From the NCBI GenBank assembly GCA_002391225.1, contig DGRV01000097.1:39432-46429 (forward strand): 6,998 nt of DNA. The letters run 5' to 3'. The number at the start of each line of letters is the position of its first letter. Positions within the stretch are counted from its first letter, which is position 1. The notes beneath the pieces were generated by a model. That model did no database searches, had not been told where the DNA came from, and worked only from the letters and a program-made list of their open reading frames with translations. Shown here in pieces: positions 1 to 6,022 of the stretch. Made by a program: the position numbers and the translations under genes. The DNA is from Christensenella sp. UBA4379 (GTDB taxonomy: Bacteria; Bacillota; Clostridia; Christensenellales; Aristaeellaceae).

Positions 1-906
1 CTGCCCAGCGTCGGCGCGGGCAACGTGCTGCGGGACATTTTGGCCTCCGGCGCAGTGCCCTCGGTGCGCCTGACGGACATTTACCGCCAGAGTGCTGAGA
101 GCATGATCGTCATGAACGCCCACCGCATCAACCAGGGGGAAATGCCGGTGCTGAACCGGAAGGGGTCCGACTTTTTCTTTGACCGCCGGCTGAACCAGGA
201 CGAGGCGGCGCGGACCATCGTGTCCCTGTGCTCTGCCCGCCTGCCCGCCTATCTGAACCTCAAGGACGGCTTCCATGCTATCCAGGTGATGGCCCCCGCC
301 AAAAAGGGCCCCTGCGGGGTGATCGCCCTGAACCGCCTGCTGCAGGACACCTTTAACCCGGAGCGCCCCCGCCGCCCCCAGATCGTCTTTGGCGACCAGG
401 TGTTCCGCCCCGGGGACAAGGTCATGCACATCAAAAACGACTACCAGCTGGCCTGGACCACCGACAGCGGGGAGGAAGGGGAAGGCGTCTTCAACGGGGA
501 CGTCGGCTTCGTGACGGACGTGGACGCCGAGGACCACAGCCTCACCGTCCGCTATGACGACGAGCGGAACGTCACCTACGAATACGGCCAGCTGGAGGAG
601 CTGGAGCTGGCCTACTGCATCTCCGTGCACAAGAGCCAGGGCAGCGAGTTCCCCGCCGTGGTGATGCCGGTGACGGGCGGGCCAAAGATGCTTTTGACGA
701 GGAACCTGTTTTACACGGCCCTGACCCGGGCCCGGGAGCTGGTGGTGCTGGTGGGCAGCGAGCGGGTGATCGAGGAAATGGTGGGCAACAATTACATCAC
801 CGTCCGCTATACCGCCCTTTGCCAGCGGATCCTGGAGCAGAGCGAGGCTCCCGCCGCCCCCGTGTTTCCGGAAACCTTCGGCGAACCCTTCGGGGAGGAT
901 GCGTAA
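1..906 (+). CDS. recD2: ATP-dependent RecD2-type DNA helicase, C-terminal part (5' end outside window)
   Basis: Superfamily 1B helicase of the RecD2/TraA type, a cytoplasmic 5'-3' DNA helicase acting in repair and recombination in bacteria without a RecBCD partner. The reading frame is already open at base 1 (it begins LPSVGAGN), so the N-terminal region with Walker A and B lies upstream. These 301 residues are roughly the last 40 percent of a usual RecD2 of about 740 aa. Visible motifs, numbered from the window edge: LTDIYRQ near residues 24-30 (motif IV arginine region), GDKVM at 138-142, NGDVG at 165-169 in the inserted SH3-like fold, VHKSQGSEF at 209-217 (motif V) and FYTALTRAR at 237-245 (motif VI with the arginine finger). 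No frameshift is seen. The last A of the stop TAA is the first base of the comF ATG, so the two genes are probably translationally coupled. Family assignment is firm; the true start is unknown. Confidence 0.94.
   Translation: MPSVGAGNVLRDILASGAVPSVRLTDIYRQSAESMIVMNAHRINQGEMPVLNRKGSDFFFDRRLNQDEAARTIVSLCSARLPAYLNLKDGFHAIQVMAPAKKGPCGVIALNRLLQDTFNPERPRRPQIVFGDQVFRPGDKVMHIKNDYQLAWTTDSGEEGEGVFNGDVGFVTDVDAEDHSLTVRYDDERNVTYEYGQLEELELAYCISVHKSQGSEFPAVVMPVTGGPKMLLTRNLFYTALTRARELVVLVGSERVIEEMVGNNYITVRYTALCQRILEQSEAPAAPVFPETFGEPFGEDA
892..898 (+). promoter_or_regulatory. Ribosome binding site for comF
   Basis: GGGGAGG lies inside the last recD2 codons, seven bases before the ATG at 906. It decides the comF start: the frame is open further upstream (to about 819), but no comparable site precedes an earlier start codon and the protein from 906 begins just before the first zinc-ribbon cysteines, as in the family. 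Confidence 0.75.
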
Positions 907-1661
907 TGGAATGGCTGCTGAGCCCGGAAGGGGCCCTCTGCCTGTCCTGCGGGAGGCTGCGGGGCCAGCTGTCCGGCCTGCCCCTGTGTCCCGCCTGCGC
1001 CCGGGAGCTGGTCCGCGCCCCCTATGGGCGGGGCATGCTCTGCCCCCGCTGCAAAAGCCTGATCCGCCCCGGCAAGCCCTGCGCCTTCTGCGCGCGGGAC
1101 CGGGACCATCTCCTGGGCGAGACCTTCGCCCCCTACCGCTACCATGGAGCGCCGCGGTCGCTGGTGCTGACCCTCAAGTTCCGGGGGGACGCGCGGGCGG
1201 CGGCCCTGCTGGCCCCGGCGATGGCCCGAAGCCTCCGGGATCCCTCCGCCTTTGACGCCCTGGTGCCCGTGCCCCTGAGCGCCCAGCGCCTGCGGGAGCG
1301 GGGCTTTAACCAGGCCCGGGAGCTGGCGGAGCTGGTGGGCGTCCAAACCGGCCTCCCGGTCCGGGACCTGCTGGTCCGCGTCCGGAAGACTGCCCGGCAG
1401 ACAGACCAGCGCACCCTCCGTGAGCGGACGCTGAACGTACAGGACGCCTTCGCCCCTGCCCCCGGCGCTTCCTGCCAGGGCAAGCGCCTCCTGCTGGTAG
1501 ACGACGTCCGCACCACCGGCGCGACCGTCCTGAGCTGCGCCCGGGTCCTGCGCCAAATGGGCGCGACCGAAATCGGCCTTCTGGCCGCATGTATCGCGCC
1601 AGGACTGATCAAGGGACAGAAAAAAGTAGTGGGAAAAGTCTTTCGCAAAGGTAGGAGGTAG
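906..1661 (+). CDS. comF: ComF family protein (zinc ribbon plus phosphoribosyltransferase fold)
   Basis: 251 aa, the family's usual size. ComF/ComFC proteins are cytoplasmic and needed for DNA uptake in naturally competent species; the exact reaction is unsettled. The N-terminus has four CxxC pairs (C12/C15, C28/C31, C46/C49, C59/C62), enough for two zinc sites. The body is a type I PRTase fold: VPVPLSAQRLRERGFNQA at 120-137 and the PRPP-binding loop LLLVDDVRTTGAT at 195-207, with the acidic pair D199/D200. The start ATG overlaps the recD2 stop by one base and has a good ribosome binding site. Oddity: the final Gly-Arg-Arg and the TAG stop (1659-1661) fall inside the terminal inverted repeat of the following repeat element, and the basic tail after about residue 230 may not be the ancestral end. 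Presence of comF alone does not show that the organism is competent. Confidence 0.94.
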   Translation: MEWLLSPEGALCLSCGRLRGQLSGLPLCPACARELVRAPYGRGMLCPRCKSLIRPGKPCAFCARDRDHLLGETFAPYRYHGAPRSLVLTLKFRGDARAAALLAPAMARSLRDPSAFDALVPVPLSAQRLRERGFNQARELAELVGVQTGLPVRDLLVRVRKTARQTDQRTLRERTLNVQDAFAPAPGASCQGKRLLLVDDVRTTGATVLSCARVLRQMGATEIGLLAACIAPGLIKGQKKVVGKVFRKGRR

Positions 1662-1680
1662 GAGGGAGAAGGTAGGAGGT
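1649..1680 (+). repeat. Left terminal inverted repeat (purine arm)
   Basis: Purine-rich arm containing AGGAGGT at 1653-1659 and 1674-1680 and AGGAGGG at 1660-1666. It is complementary to 1913-1944 with three mismatches and overlaps the last codons and stop of comF. Confidence 0.8.
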
Positions 1681-1689
1681 ATTTTGTCC

Positions 1690-1717
1690 AATGCGTAATG
1701 CGTAATGCCTAATGCGT
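1690..1717 (+). repeat. Four tandem AATGCGT heptamers
   Basis: Heptamers at 1690-1696, 1697-1703, 1704-1710 (AATGCCT, one change) and 1711-1717. The inverted counterpart, ATTACGC/ATTATGA/ATTACGA heptamers, lies at 1753-1783 and again at 1850-1880, so the left array can pair with either right-hand array. Confidence 0.85.
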
Positions 1718-1903
1718 AATTCCTTCGTTCCCGGCGCTTGCGCCGTATCACAATTACGCATTACGCATTATGAATTACGAATTTCATACACCTCCTCCCT
1801 CGTACCTAATGCGTAATGTCTCCGTTCCCGACGCTTGCGTCATATCGAAATTACGCATTACGCATTATGAATTACGAATTCTGCACATCTCCTCCTTCCT
1901 CAC
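1710..1903 (+). repeat. Two 97-bp tandem units
   Basis: Unit 1 is 1710-1806 and unit 2 is 1807-1903; they align without gaps at about 80 of 97 positions by hand. Each runs TAATGCGTAAT, a variable spacer, a small GC hairpin, a 32-base block identical in both (1752-1783 and 1849-1880), then a CCTCC-rich stretch. The hairpins are 1732-1745 (six-base arms, TT loop) and 1830-1841 (five-base arms GACGC/GCGTC, TT loop). Confidence 0.85.
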
Positions 1904-1912
1904 CCACATTTT

Positions 1913-1944
1913 ACCTCCTCCCTCCTCCTTCCTACCTCCTACCT
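1913..1944 (+). repeat. Right terminal inverted repeat (pyrimidine arm)
   Basis: Complement of the left arm, containing ACCTCCT at 1913-1919 and 1934-1940; a further ACCTCCT occurs inside the element at 1790-1796. It ends eight bases before the recO ribosome binding site. Confidence 0.8.
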
Positions 1945-1951
1945 AATCTAA

Positions 1952-1958
1952 AGTGGAG
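1952..1958 (+). promoter_or_regulatory. Ribosome binding site for recO
   Basis: AGTGGAG, eight bases before the ATG at 1967. It is weaker than the other sites in the window and sits directly beside the CCTCC-rich arm of the repeat element. Confidence 0.6.
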
Positions 1959-1966
1959 TTTTTGTT

Positions 1967-2692
1967 ATGGCCAATATTACAACGCAGGGCATTGTCCTGC
2001 GGTATGCGGATTACCGGGAGAACGACCGGATGCTGACGCTGCTGACCCCGTTTTCGGGCCGGGCGGACGTGCTGGCGCGGGGCTGCCGCAAGCCGGGCAG
2101 CCCGCTGATGAGCTGCGCGGAGCTGTTTTCCTACGGGGAGTATGTGCTCTACCAGGGCAAGGGCCGGGCGGGCGTACAGAGCTTTTCGCTGATCGACAGC
2201 TTCTATCCCCTCCGGGAGGACTACGACCGCCTCCGCTACGCTTCCTATATGCTGCAGATCCTGGAGGCCCAGGCCATCCCGGGGGATCGGACGGACAAGC
2301 TGTTTCAGCTCCTGATCCGCTCCCTCAAGCGCCTTTGCTATCTGCCGCTCCATCCCCGGGCGGTGACCGCCGCCTTTTTGCTGATGGACGCCGCCCTGTC
2401 CGGCTACCGGCCCAGGCTGTCCCACTGCGTCCGGTGCGGAAAGCGCATGTCCGAAACGGAGTCGCGTCTGTTTGACATCGAGGAGGGCGGCCTGTGCTGC
2501 AGTGACTGCGCCACCCGCGACCTTCCCGCCGTCCCCGTCAGCGCCCGGGAAATCATCTGGATGAAGGACATCCTGCAAAACGGCATCGAAAAAACCACCC
2601 GCCCCCCCGAGGACGCCCCGCTCCCCCTGCTCAGAAAGTACGTGGAAACGCGCCTGGAGGTTTCCCCGCCCAGCGGGAAGGGGCTGCTTTGA
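1967..2692 (+). CDS. recO: DNA repair protein RecO
   Basis: 241 aa, normal for RecO, the recombination mediator that works with RecR to load RecA on SSB-coated single-stranded DNA in the RecFOR pathway. The N-terminal OB-fold starts with ITTQGIVLRYADYRENDRML (4-23), the typical RecO opening, and continues with a basic stretch ARGCRKPGS (37-45). The middle is helical. A zinc-finger is formed by C154/C157 and C178/C181 (C177 is an adjacent spare), with the EEGGLCC segment between as in many Bacillota RecO proteins. The start ATG has a modest ribosome binding site and the encoded N-terminus aligns with the family from its first residues. It is separated from comF by the repeat element, and no promoter is clear upstream. 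A shorter GC-rich frame overlapping its 5' half (1816-2475) is a shadow. Confidence 0.95.
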   Translation: MANITTQGIVLRYADYRENDRMLTLLTPFSGRADVLARGCRKPGSPLMSCAELFSYGEYVLYQGKGRAGVQSFSLIDSFYPLREDYDRLRYASYMLQILEAQAIPGDRTDKLFQLLIRSLKRLCYLPLHPRAVTAAFLLMDAALSGYRPRLSHCVRCGKRMSETESRLFDIEEGGLCCSDCATRDLPAVPVSAREIIWMKDILQNGIEKTTRPPEDAPLPLLRKYVETRLEVSPPSGKGLL

Positions 2693-2719
2693 TCTGGGAT
2701 CAAGGGCAAAAGGCCTTGA
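2687..2719 (+). terminator. Possible weak hairpin terminator after recO (two competing hairpins)
   Basis: Hairpin A pairs 2687-2694 with 2698-2705 (core TTGATC/GATCAA, loop TGG, one wobble) and includes the recO stop codon. Hairpin B pairs TCAAGG 2700-2705 with CCTTGA 2714-2719. They share bases 2700-2705, so only one can form. Neither is followed by a T run, so intrinsic termination is doubtful. Confidence 0.3.
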
Positions 2720-2750
2720 CTTAGCAGATCGAATGAGAGTAAAGTATATA
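2716..2750 (+). promoter_or_regulatory. Candidate promoter for mcrBC
   Basis: A good -35-like TTGACT at 2716-2721 is followed after 18 bases by TAAAGT (2740-2745), and an alternative pairs TTAGCA (2721-2726) with TATATA (2745-2750), also 18 bases apart. The region switches to AT-rich here, as expected for a promoter that came with the operon. A small inverted repeat, GTTAA-N5-TTAAC (2784-2798), lies downstream and could be an operator, but it is short. The start site is not determined. Confidence 0.4.
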
Positions 2751-2829
2751 TAAAAATGATGAATATTATGAGATGGAAGGTTTGTTAAGGATATTAACCA
2801 TACTCTGAAAACTGAGGATAAATAACTTT

Positions 2830-2834
2830 GGAGG
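2830..2834 (+). promoter_or_regulatory. Ribosome binding site for mcrB
   Basis: GGAGG with a seven-base spacer to the ATG at 2842. It is strong and decides the start. Confidence 0.8.
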
Positions 2835-2841
2835 AATATAG

Positions 2842-4911
2842 ATGTTCAATCAGAGCTTTCATGAATTCATCAGCCAGAACATACAAAAGACTAGGCAGTC
2901 ACGAAAAAATGACATTGAGGACAGAAATGCCTTCTTAGCGGAATATCCGTTAAGTAGGATTAAGAATTTATCGATAGATGAATATTGCTTGGGAACAGAA
3001 AAATACAAAGACAGTCTCAGCTATTTAGTTGAGTTTGGAAAGATTGGGTTTGGAATAGGCGGTGGCAGTGCCCGAAAACATGGCGTATATTTCAGTAAAA
3101 AAGACAACGCTTATATGCATGGGGCAGAGACGATAGCTAATGTAGATGAATTTTGGCCAAGGTTCAGAGATGAGTTATACAAATTTTTAACGCTTTCCGG
3201 CGAATCAGAGTCTGCTTTGAATCTCATTGATTATCCATTACTCCAAGGAATGGCAATCGTGTTGACAAAGTATCTAAGTCTGTATTTTCCTCAAAAGTAC
3301 ATGACTATTGGATCAGCAAGTGTACTAAAGAAACTAATGAATAACCTGGGGTGCCCATATGATGATTCAATGAGGTGTCACCAGCTTAATTATATTCTCA
3401 ATGACCATATAAAAAAGGAGTATATCGAATTAAGAGACGAAGACGGAGCAGTTTTGGGAAACCTGGCCTGGGAATATATTAACGGAGAAAGCATGAAGGT
3501 TCACAGAAACAATGAAACAGAGAACGAGAAAGGCCCCGGTCTTGGTGACGAAGATGTAAGAACAGTTCACTATTGGCTATATGCTCCTGGTCCGGGCGCA
3601 TCCATGTGGGATCAGTTTTCTCGGGACGGTGTCATGGGAATCGGCTGGCATGAAATCGGAGACTTGTCCCGGTTTTCATCACGGGAGGAAATCACAGCTG
3701 AACTTCAAAAGGACAGACCAGGCCATTCCTGCAAAAACGATTCTCTTGCGCTGTGGCAGTTTTTGACACAGATACAACCGGGAGATATCGTTTATGCAAA
3801 ACGTGGCGCGCATCAAATACTGGCTCGCGGCGTTGTCACATCCGATTATGAGTATGATCCGGCATACGATGATCATTATCCAAACATCCGGCATGTTGAG
3901 TGGAGACAAACAGAAATCCTGGAACGGTCTGTCAAAAGCGTACAAAAGACGCTTACAGACATCACGGACATTACAGATTCTGTCCGTGAACTTGAGGACT
4001 GGTTTGCCGACACAGAAGAGGAAATGGATAACGAACTGATCCGTCCTGCCGATCCTCCCTACAGTGCTGAGCAGTTCCTTTCAGATGTCTATATGGACAG
4101 AGCCTCTTATGAAACATTGGTTGGTCTGGTTCTAAAAAAGAAAAATGTTATTCTGCAAGGGGCCCCGGGTGTAGGCAAGACATTTGCAGCCAAACGGCTG
4201 GCTTATTCGATGATGGGTGTAAAAGACCAGGAGCAAATCATGATGGTGCAATTCCATCAAAGCTACTCCTATGAAGACTTCATTGAGGGCTTCCGGCCTG
4301 CCAGCGGGGGAAATGGTTTTGAGATTAAGAAAGGTGCTTTTTATCTCTTCTGCCGGAAGGCGGCTGACGATTTGGAGCACAAATATTTCTTCATCATTGA
4401 TGAGATAAACCGCGGCAATTTGAGTAAGATTTTCGGTGAACTTTTCATGTTGATCGAAAGTGACAAGCGCGGTAATTCTCTGCAACTATTGTATTCTGAC
4501 GAAAAATTCTTTGTTCCGCAGAATGTATATATCATTGGCATGATGAATACAGCCGACAGAAGCCTTGCCATGCTGGACTACGCACTGCGCAGGCGGTTTG
4601 CTTTCTTTGACATGGCTCCTGCCTTTAAAAGTGCGGGATTCCGCGAATATCGTTCAAGGCTTGCTAATGAAAAGTTCAACCGGTTAATTGAATGTACAGA
4701 GCGACTGAATGAAGAAATCGCCCAGGATGAATCGCTGGGAGAAGGCTTTTGCATTGGTCATAGTTATTTCTGTAATTTGTCAGAGGTGACAGATGCTGCA
4801 TTGTCGGAGATTGTGGATTATGAACTGGCACCACTCCTGAAGGAATACTGGTATGATGACCGGTCGAAATCCATTGATTGGATAAACCGATTAAAGGATG
4901 CGATCAGATGA
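2842..4911 (+). CDS. mcrB: McrB-type GTP-driven restriction subunit with N-terminal module and EVE-like domain
   Basis: 689 aa, longer than E. coli McrB (459 aa). McrB recognises modified DNA and forms AAA+ rings that hydrolyse GTP and activate the McrC nuclease. Residues 1-216 form a module I cannot name with certainty; it contains FGKIGFGIGGGSARKHG-like sequence near 66-82 and YLSLYFPQKYMTI at 144-156. A charged linker (217-241) follows. Residues about 242-358 look like an EVE/PUA-superfamily domain: HYWLYAPG (243-250), GVMGIGWHEIGDL and GDIVYAKRG (314-322). That family commonly reads modified bases, which is inference here. The AAA+ motor occupies about 405-689: Walker A GAPGVGKT (440-447), Walker B IIDEINRGN (518-526, D520/E521), the McrB signature MNTADRS (568-574) and LRRRF (582-586). 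It overlaps mcrC by four bases. Low G+C suggests transfer. AAA+ assignment is firm, EVE probable, N-terminus unknown. Confidence 0.93.
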   Translation: MFNQSFHEFISQNIQKTRQSRKNDIEDRNAFLAEYPLSRIKNLSIDEYCLGTEKYKDSLSYLVEFGKIGFGIGGGSARKHGVYFSKKDNAYMHGAETIANVDEFWPRFRDELYKFLTLSGESESALNLIDYPLLQGMAIVLTKYLSLYFPQKYMTIGSASVLKKLMNNLGCPYDDSMRCHQLNYILNDHIKKEYIELRDEDGAVLGNLAWEYINGESMKVHRNNETENEKGPGLGDEDVRTVHYWLYAPGPGASMWDQFSRDGVMGIGWHEIGDLSRFSSREEITAELQKDRPGHSCKNDSLALWQFLTQIQPGDIVYAKRGAHQILARGVVTSDYEYDPAYDDHYPNIRHVEWRQTEILERSVKSVQKTLTDITDITDSVRELEDWFADTEEEMDNELIRPADPPYSAEQFLSDVYMDRASYETLVGLVLKKKNVILQGAPGVGKTFAAKRLAYSMMGVKDQEQIMMVQFHQSYSYEDFIEGFRPASGGNGFEIKKGAFYLFCRKAADDLEHKYFFIIDEINRGNLSKIFGELFMLIESDKRGNSLQLLYSDEKFFVPQNVYIIGMMNTADRSLAMLDYALRRRFAFFDMAPAFKSAGFREYRSRLANEKFNRLIECTERLNEEIAQDESLGEGFCIGHSYFCNLSEVTDAALSEIVDYELAPLLKEYWYDDRSKSIDWINRLKDAIR
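4893..4898 (+). promoter_or_regulatory. Ribosome binding site for mcrC
   Basis: AAAGGA within the end of mcrB, nine bases before the ATG at 4908. It supports the ATGA-overlap start over an in-frame TTG at 4878, which would add ten residues not typical of McrC. Confidence 0.65.
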
Positions 4912-5960
4912 TCCCTGTTCATAATATATATTATATGCTATCTTATGCTTTTAAAGCATTGAACAGCCAGGGTTTCAGACAAATGGCGACGGAAAGGTTC
5001 CAAAATTTGGGTGATCTCTGCGCCGCTATTCTTTGCAAAGGCGTTTCTTTGCAGATCAAGCAGGGATTGGCCCGAGCCTATATAGTGAGGACGGAACCGC
5101 TTTCTGCACTCAGAGGCCGTATCGACATACAAGATTCTATCAAGACGCAATCGCTGTTGAGACAGCGGCTTGTGAGTACCTATGATGACTTTTCGATCAA
5201 CACACCGCTGAATCAAATCATCAAAACTACAATGATCCTACTGATCAACGGCGATATTGATAGAGAACGCAAAAAAGAGCTTCGAAAATTGCTGGTGTAT
5301 TTTGCCGGCATTGATACGCTTGATATTCACAACATTAACTGGCATATCCACTACAATCGGCAGAATGAAACATATCGGATGCTGATGTCTGTCTGCTATC
5401 TGATTGTGAAAGGCCTCCTTCAAACACAAGAAGATGGTTCAACAAAGATGATGGATTTCTTTGATGAACAGCGAATGTGCCGGTTGTATGAAAAGTTCAT
5501 TCTGGAATACTATCGGAAAGAATACCGTAATCTCGGTGTTGTAGCAAATGCTTCTCAGATTCCATGGCAGTTAGACGATGGATTTGATGAGATGCTCCCG
5601 GTGCTGCAGACTGATATTATGCTGACATATCGAGATAAAGTGCTGATCATCGACGCCAAATACTATGCGCAGACCACTCAGCGGCATTTTGATGTGCGGA
5701 CAGTCCACTCAGCGAATCTGAATCAGATTTTCACATATGTGAAGAATAAAGAGGCGGAACTGATCGGAAGACAGCATGAAGTATCCGGCATGCTCCTTTA
5801 TGCGAAGACGGATGAAGACATTTATCCAAATCATGAGTACAGGATGAGCGGGAATAGGATTGCAATCAATACGCTTGACCTGAGCGGGAATTTTGAGACG
5901 ATCAGGCAACAGCTGGATGAAATCGCAGATCGCTTTTTGAATTTAAAATCTATGTCGTGA
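4908..5960 (+). CDS. mcrC: McrC-type PD-(D/E)xK restriction endonuclease subunit
   Basis: 350 aa, close to the E. coli McrC length. McrC is the nuclease partner of McrB: it binds the GTP-loaded McrB ring, stimulates GTP hydrolysis and cuts DNA near modified sites after translocation. The start MIPVHNIYYMLSYAF (1-15) is characteristic of McrC proteins. The nuclease core is at 195-253: LYEKF with E195, TD at 235-236, and LIIDAKYY at 246-253, giving catalytic D236, D249 and K251. Their spacing (13 and 2 residues) equals that of D244, D257 and K259 in E. coli McrC. The central helical part (about 80-190) would carry the McrB contact. ATG 4908 overlaps the mcrB stop as ATGA, pointing to coupled translation and a fixed subunit ratio. 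The gene appears intact. Function as modification-dependent restriction is inferred from family and pairing; the modification recognised is unknown. Confidence 0.93.
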   Translation: MIPVHNIYYMLSYAFKALNSQGFRQMATERFQNLGDLCAAILCKGVSLQIKQGLARAYIVRTEPLSALRGRIDIQDSIKTQSLLRQRLVSTYDDFSINTPLNQIIKTTMILLINGDIDRERKKELRKLLVYFAGIDTLDIHNINWHIHYNRQNETYRMLMSVCYLIVKGLLQTQEDGSTKMMDFFDEQRMCRLYEKFILEYYRKEYRNLGVVANASQIPWQLDDGFDEMLPVLQTDIMLTYRDKVLIIDAKYYAQTTQRHFDVRTVHSANLNQIFTYVKNKEAELIGRQHEVSGMLLYAKTDEDIYPNHEYRMSGNRIAINTLDLSGNFETIRQQLDEIADRFLNLKSMS

Positions 5961-6009
5961 CGACAAAGATAAATAAGTGCTATATCGTTATTCGTTTTTG
6001 CCGGATTTT

Positions 6010-6016
6010 AGGAGGT
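6010..6016 (+). promoter_or_regulatory. Ribosome binding site for the YARHG-domain gene
   Basis: AGGAGGT with a six-base spacer to ATG 6023, the strongest site in the window. It fixes the start there instead of an in-frame GTG at 5957 overlapping the mcrC stop, and the protein from 6023 begins with a clean signal peptide. Confidence 0.85.
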
Positions 6017-6022
6017 ATTCCC

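Larger units (their letters stand above)
1649..1944. repeat. MITE-like non-coding repeat element with terminal inverted repeats
   Basis: This fills the 305-base gap between comF and recO. The outer ends are a purine-rich arm (1649-1680, built on AGGTAGGAGGT) and its pyrimidine-rich complement (1913-1944), matching at 29 of 32 positions by hand alignment. Inside are AATGCGT heptamers, two 97-bp tandem units and small hairpins. No protein-coding frame with a plausible start and ribosome binding site is present, so it cannot move by itself; if mobile it would need a transposase in trans. No convincing target-site duplication is seen (only AA on both sides). It could instead be a structured intergenic repeat family comparable in style to the short tandem heptamer repeats of some cyanobacteria. 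Copy number elsewhere in the genome would decide. Confidence 0.75.
2693..5999. other. AT-rich defence island carrying mcrBC
   Basis: Base composition changes abruptly at about 2715 and back at about 6005. Hand counts of single 60-base lines give 47/60 G+C in recO (2041-2100), 19/60 at 2941-3000, 22/60 at 3001-3060 and 23/60 at 5221-5280. The segment holds only mcrB and mcrC plus short flanks. No integrase, transposase, tRNA or flanking direct repeat is visible, so acquisition is inferred from composition and function, not from a recognised mobile element. Confidence 0.6.

Noticed and set aside
1691..1705. ATG ten bases after AGGAGGT in the left arm
   Set aside because: It encodes only four residues before a stop; no coding potential.
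807..1751. Long minus-strand open frame antisense to comF
   Set aside because: Stop-poor shadow of GC-rich coding sequence; it begins in repeat DNA and its composition is not protein-like.
1690..1880. CRISPR array
   Set aside because: Heptamer and 97-bp repeats are tandem without unique spacers of constant length, and no cas gene is present.
1816..2475. Open frame of about 219 codons on the + strand covering the repeat and the 5' half of recO
   Set aside because: Its N-terminus is translated repeat DNA and the rest is an out-of-frame reading of GC-rich recO; it has no ribosome binding site and no family resemblance.
4878..4907. Upstream TTG start for mcrC
   Set aside because: The ATG at 4908 gives the typical McrC N-terminus, has a ribosome site and forms a standard ATGA overlap.
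5953..5965. Hairpin TGTCG-TGA-CGACA around the mcrC stop as terminator
   Set aside because: Only five base pairs and no T run; likely chance.
2693..6010. Direct repeats or att sites flanking the mcrBC island
   Set aside because: I compared the two junctions by eye and found no shared repeat longer than a few bases, and no tRNA or integrase.
5957..6022. Upstream GTG start for the YARHG gene overlapping the mcrC stop
   Set aside because: It would put 22 residues before the signal peptide and lacks a ribosome site; AGGAGGT before 6023 is decisive.
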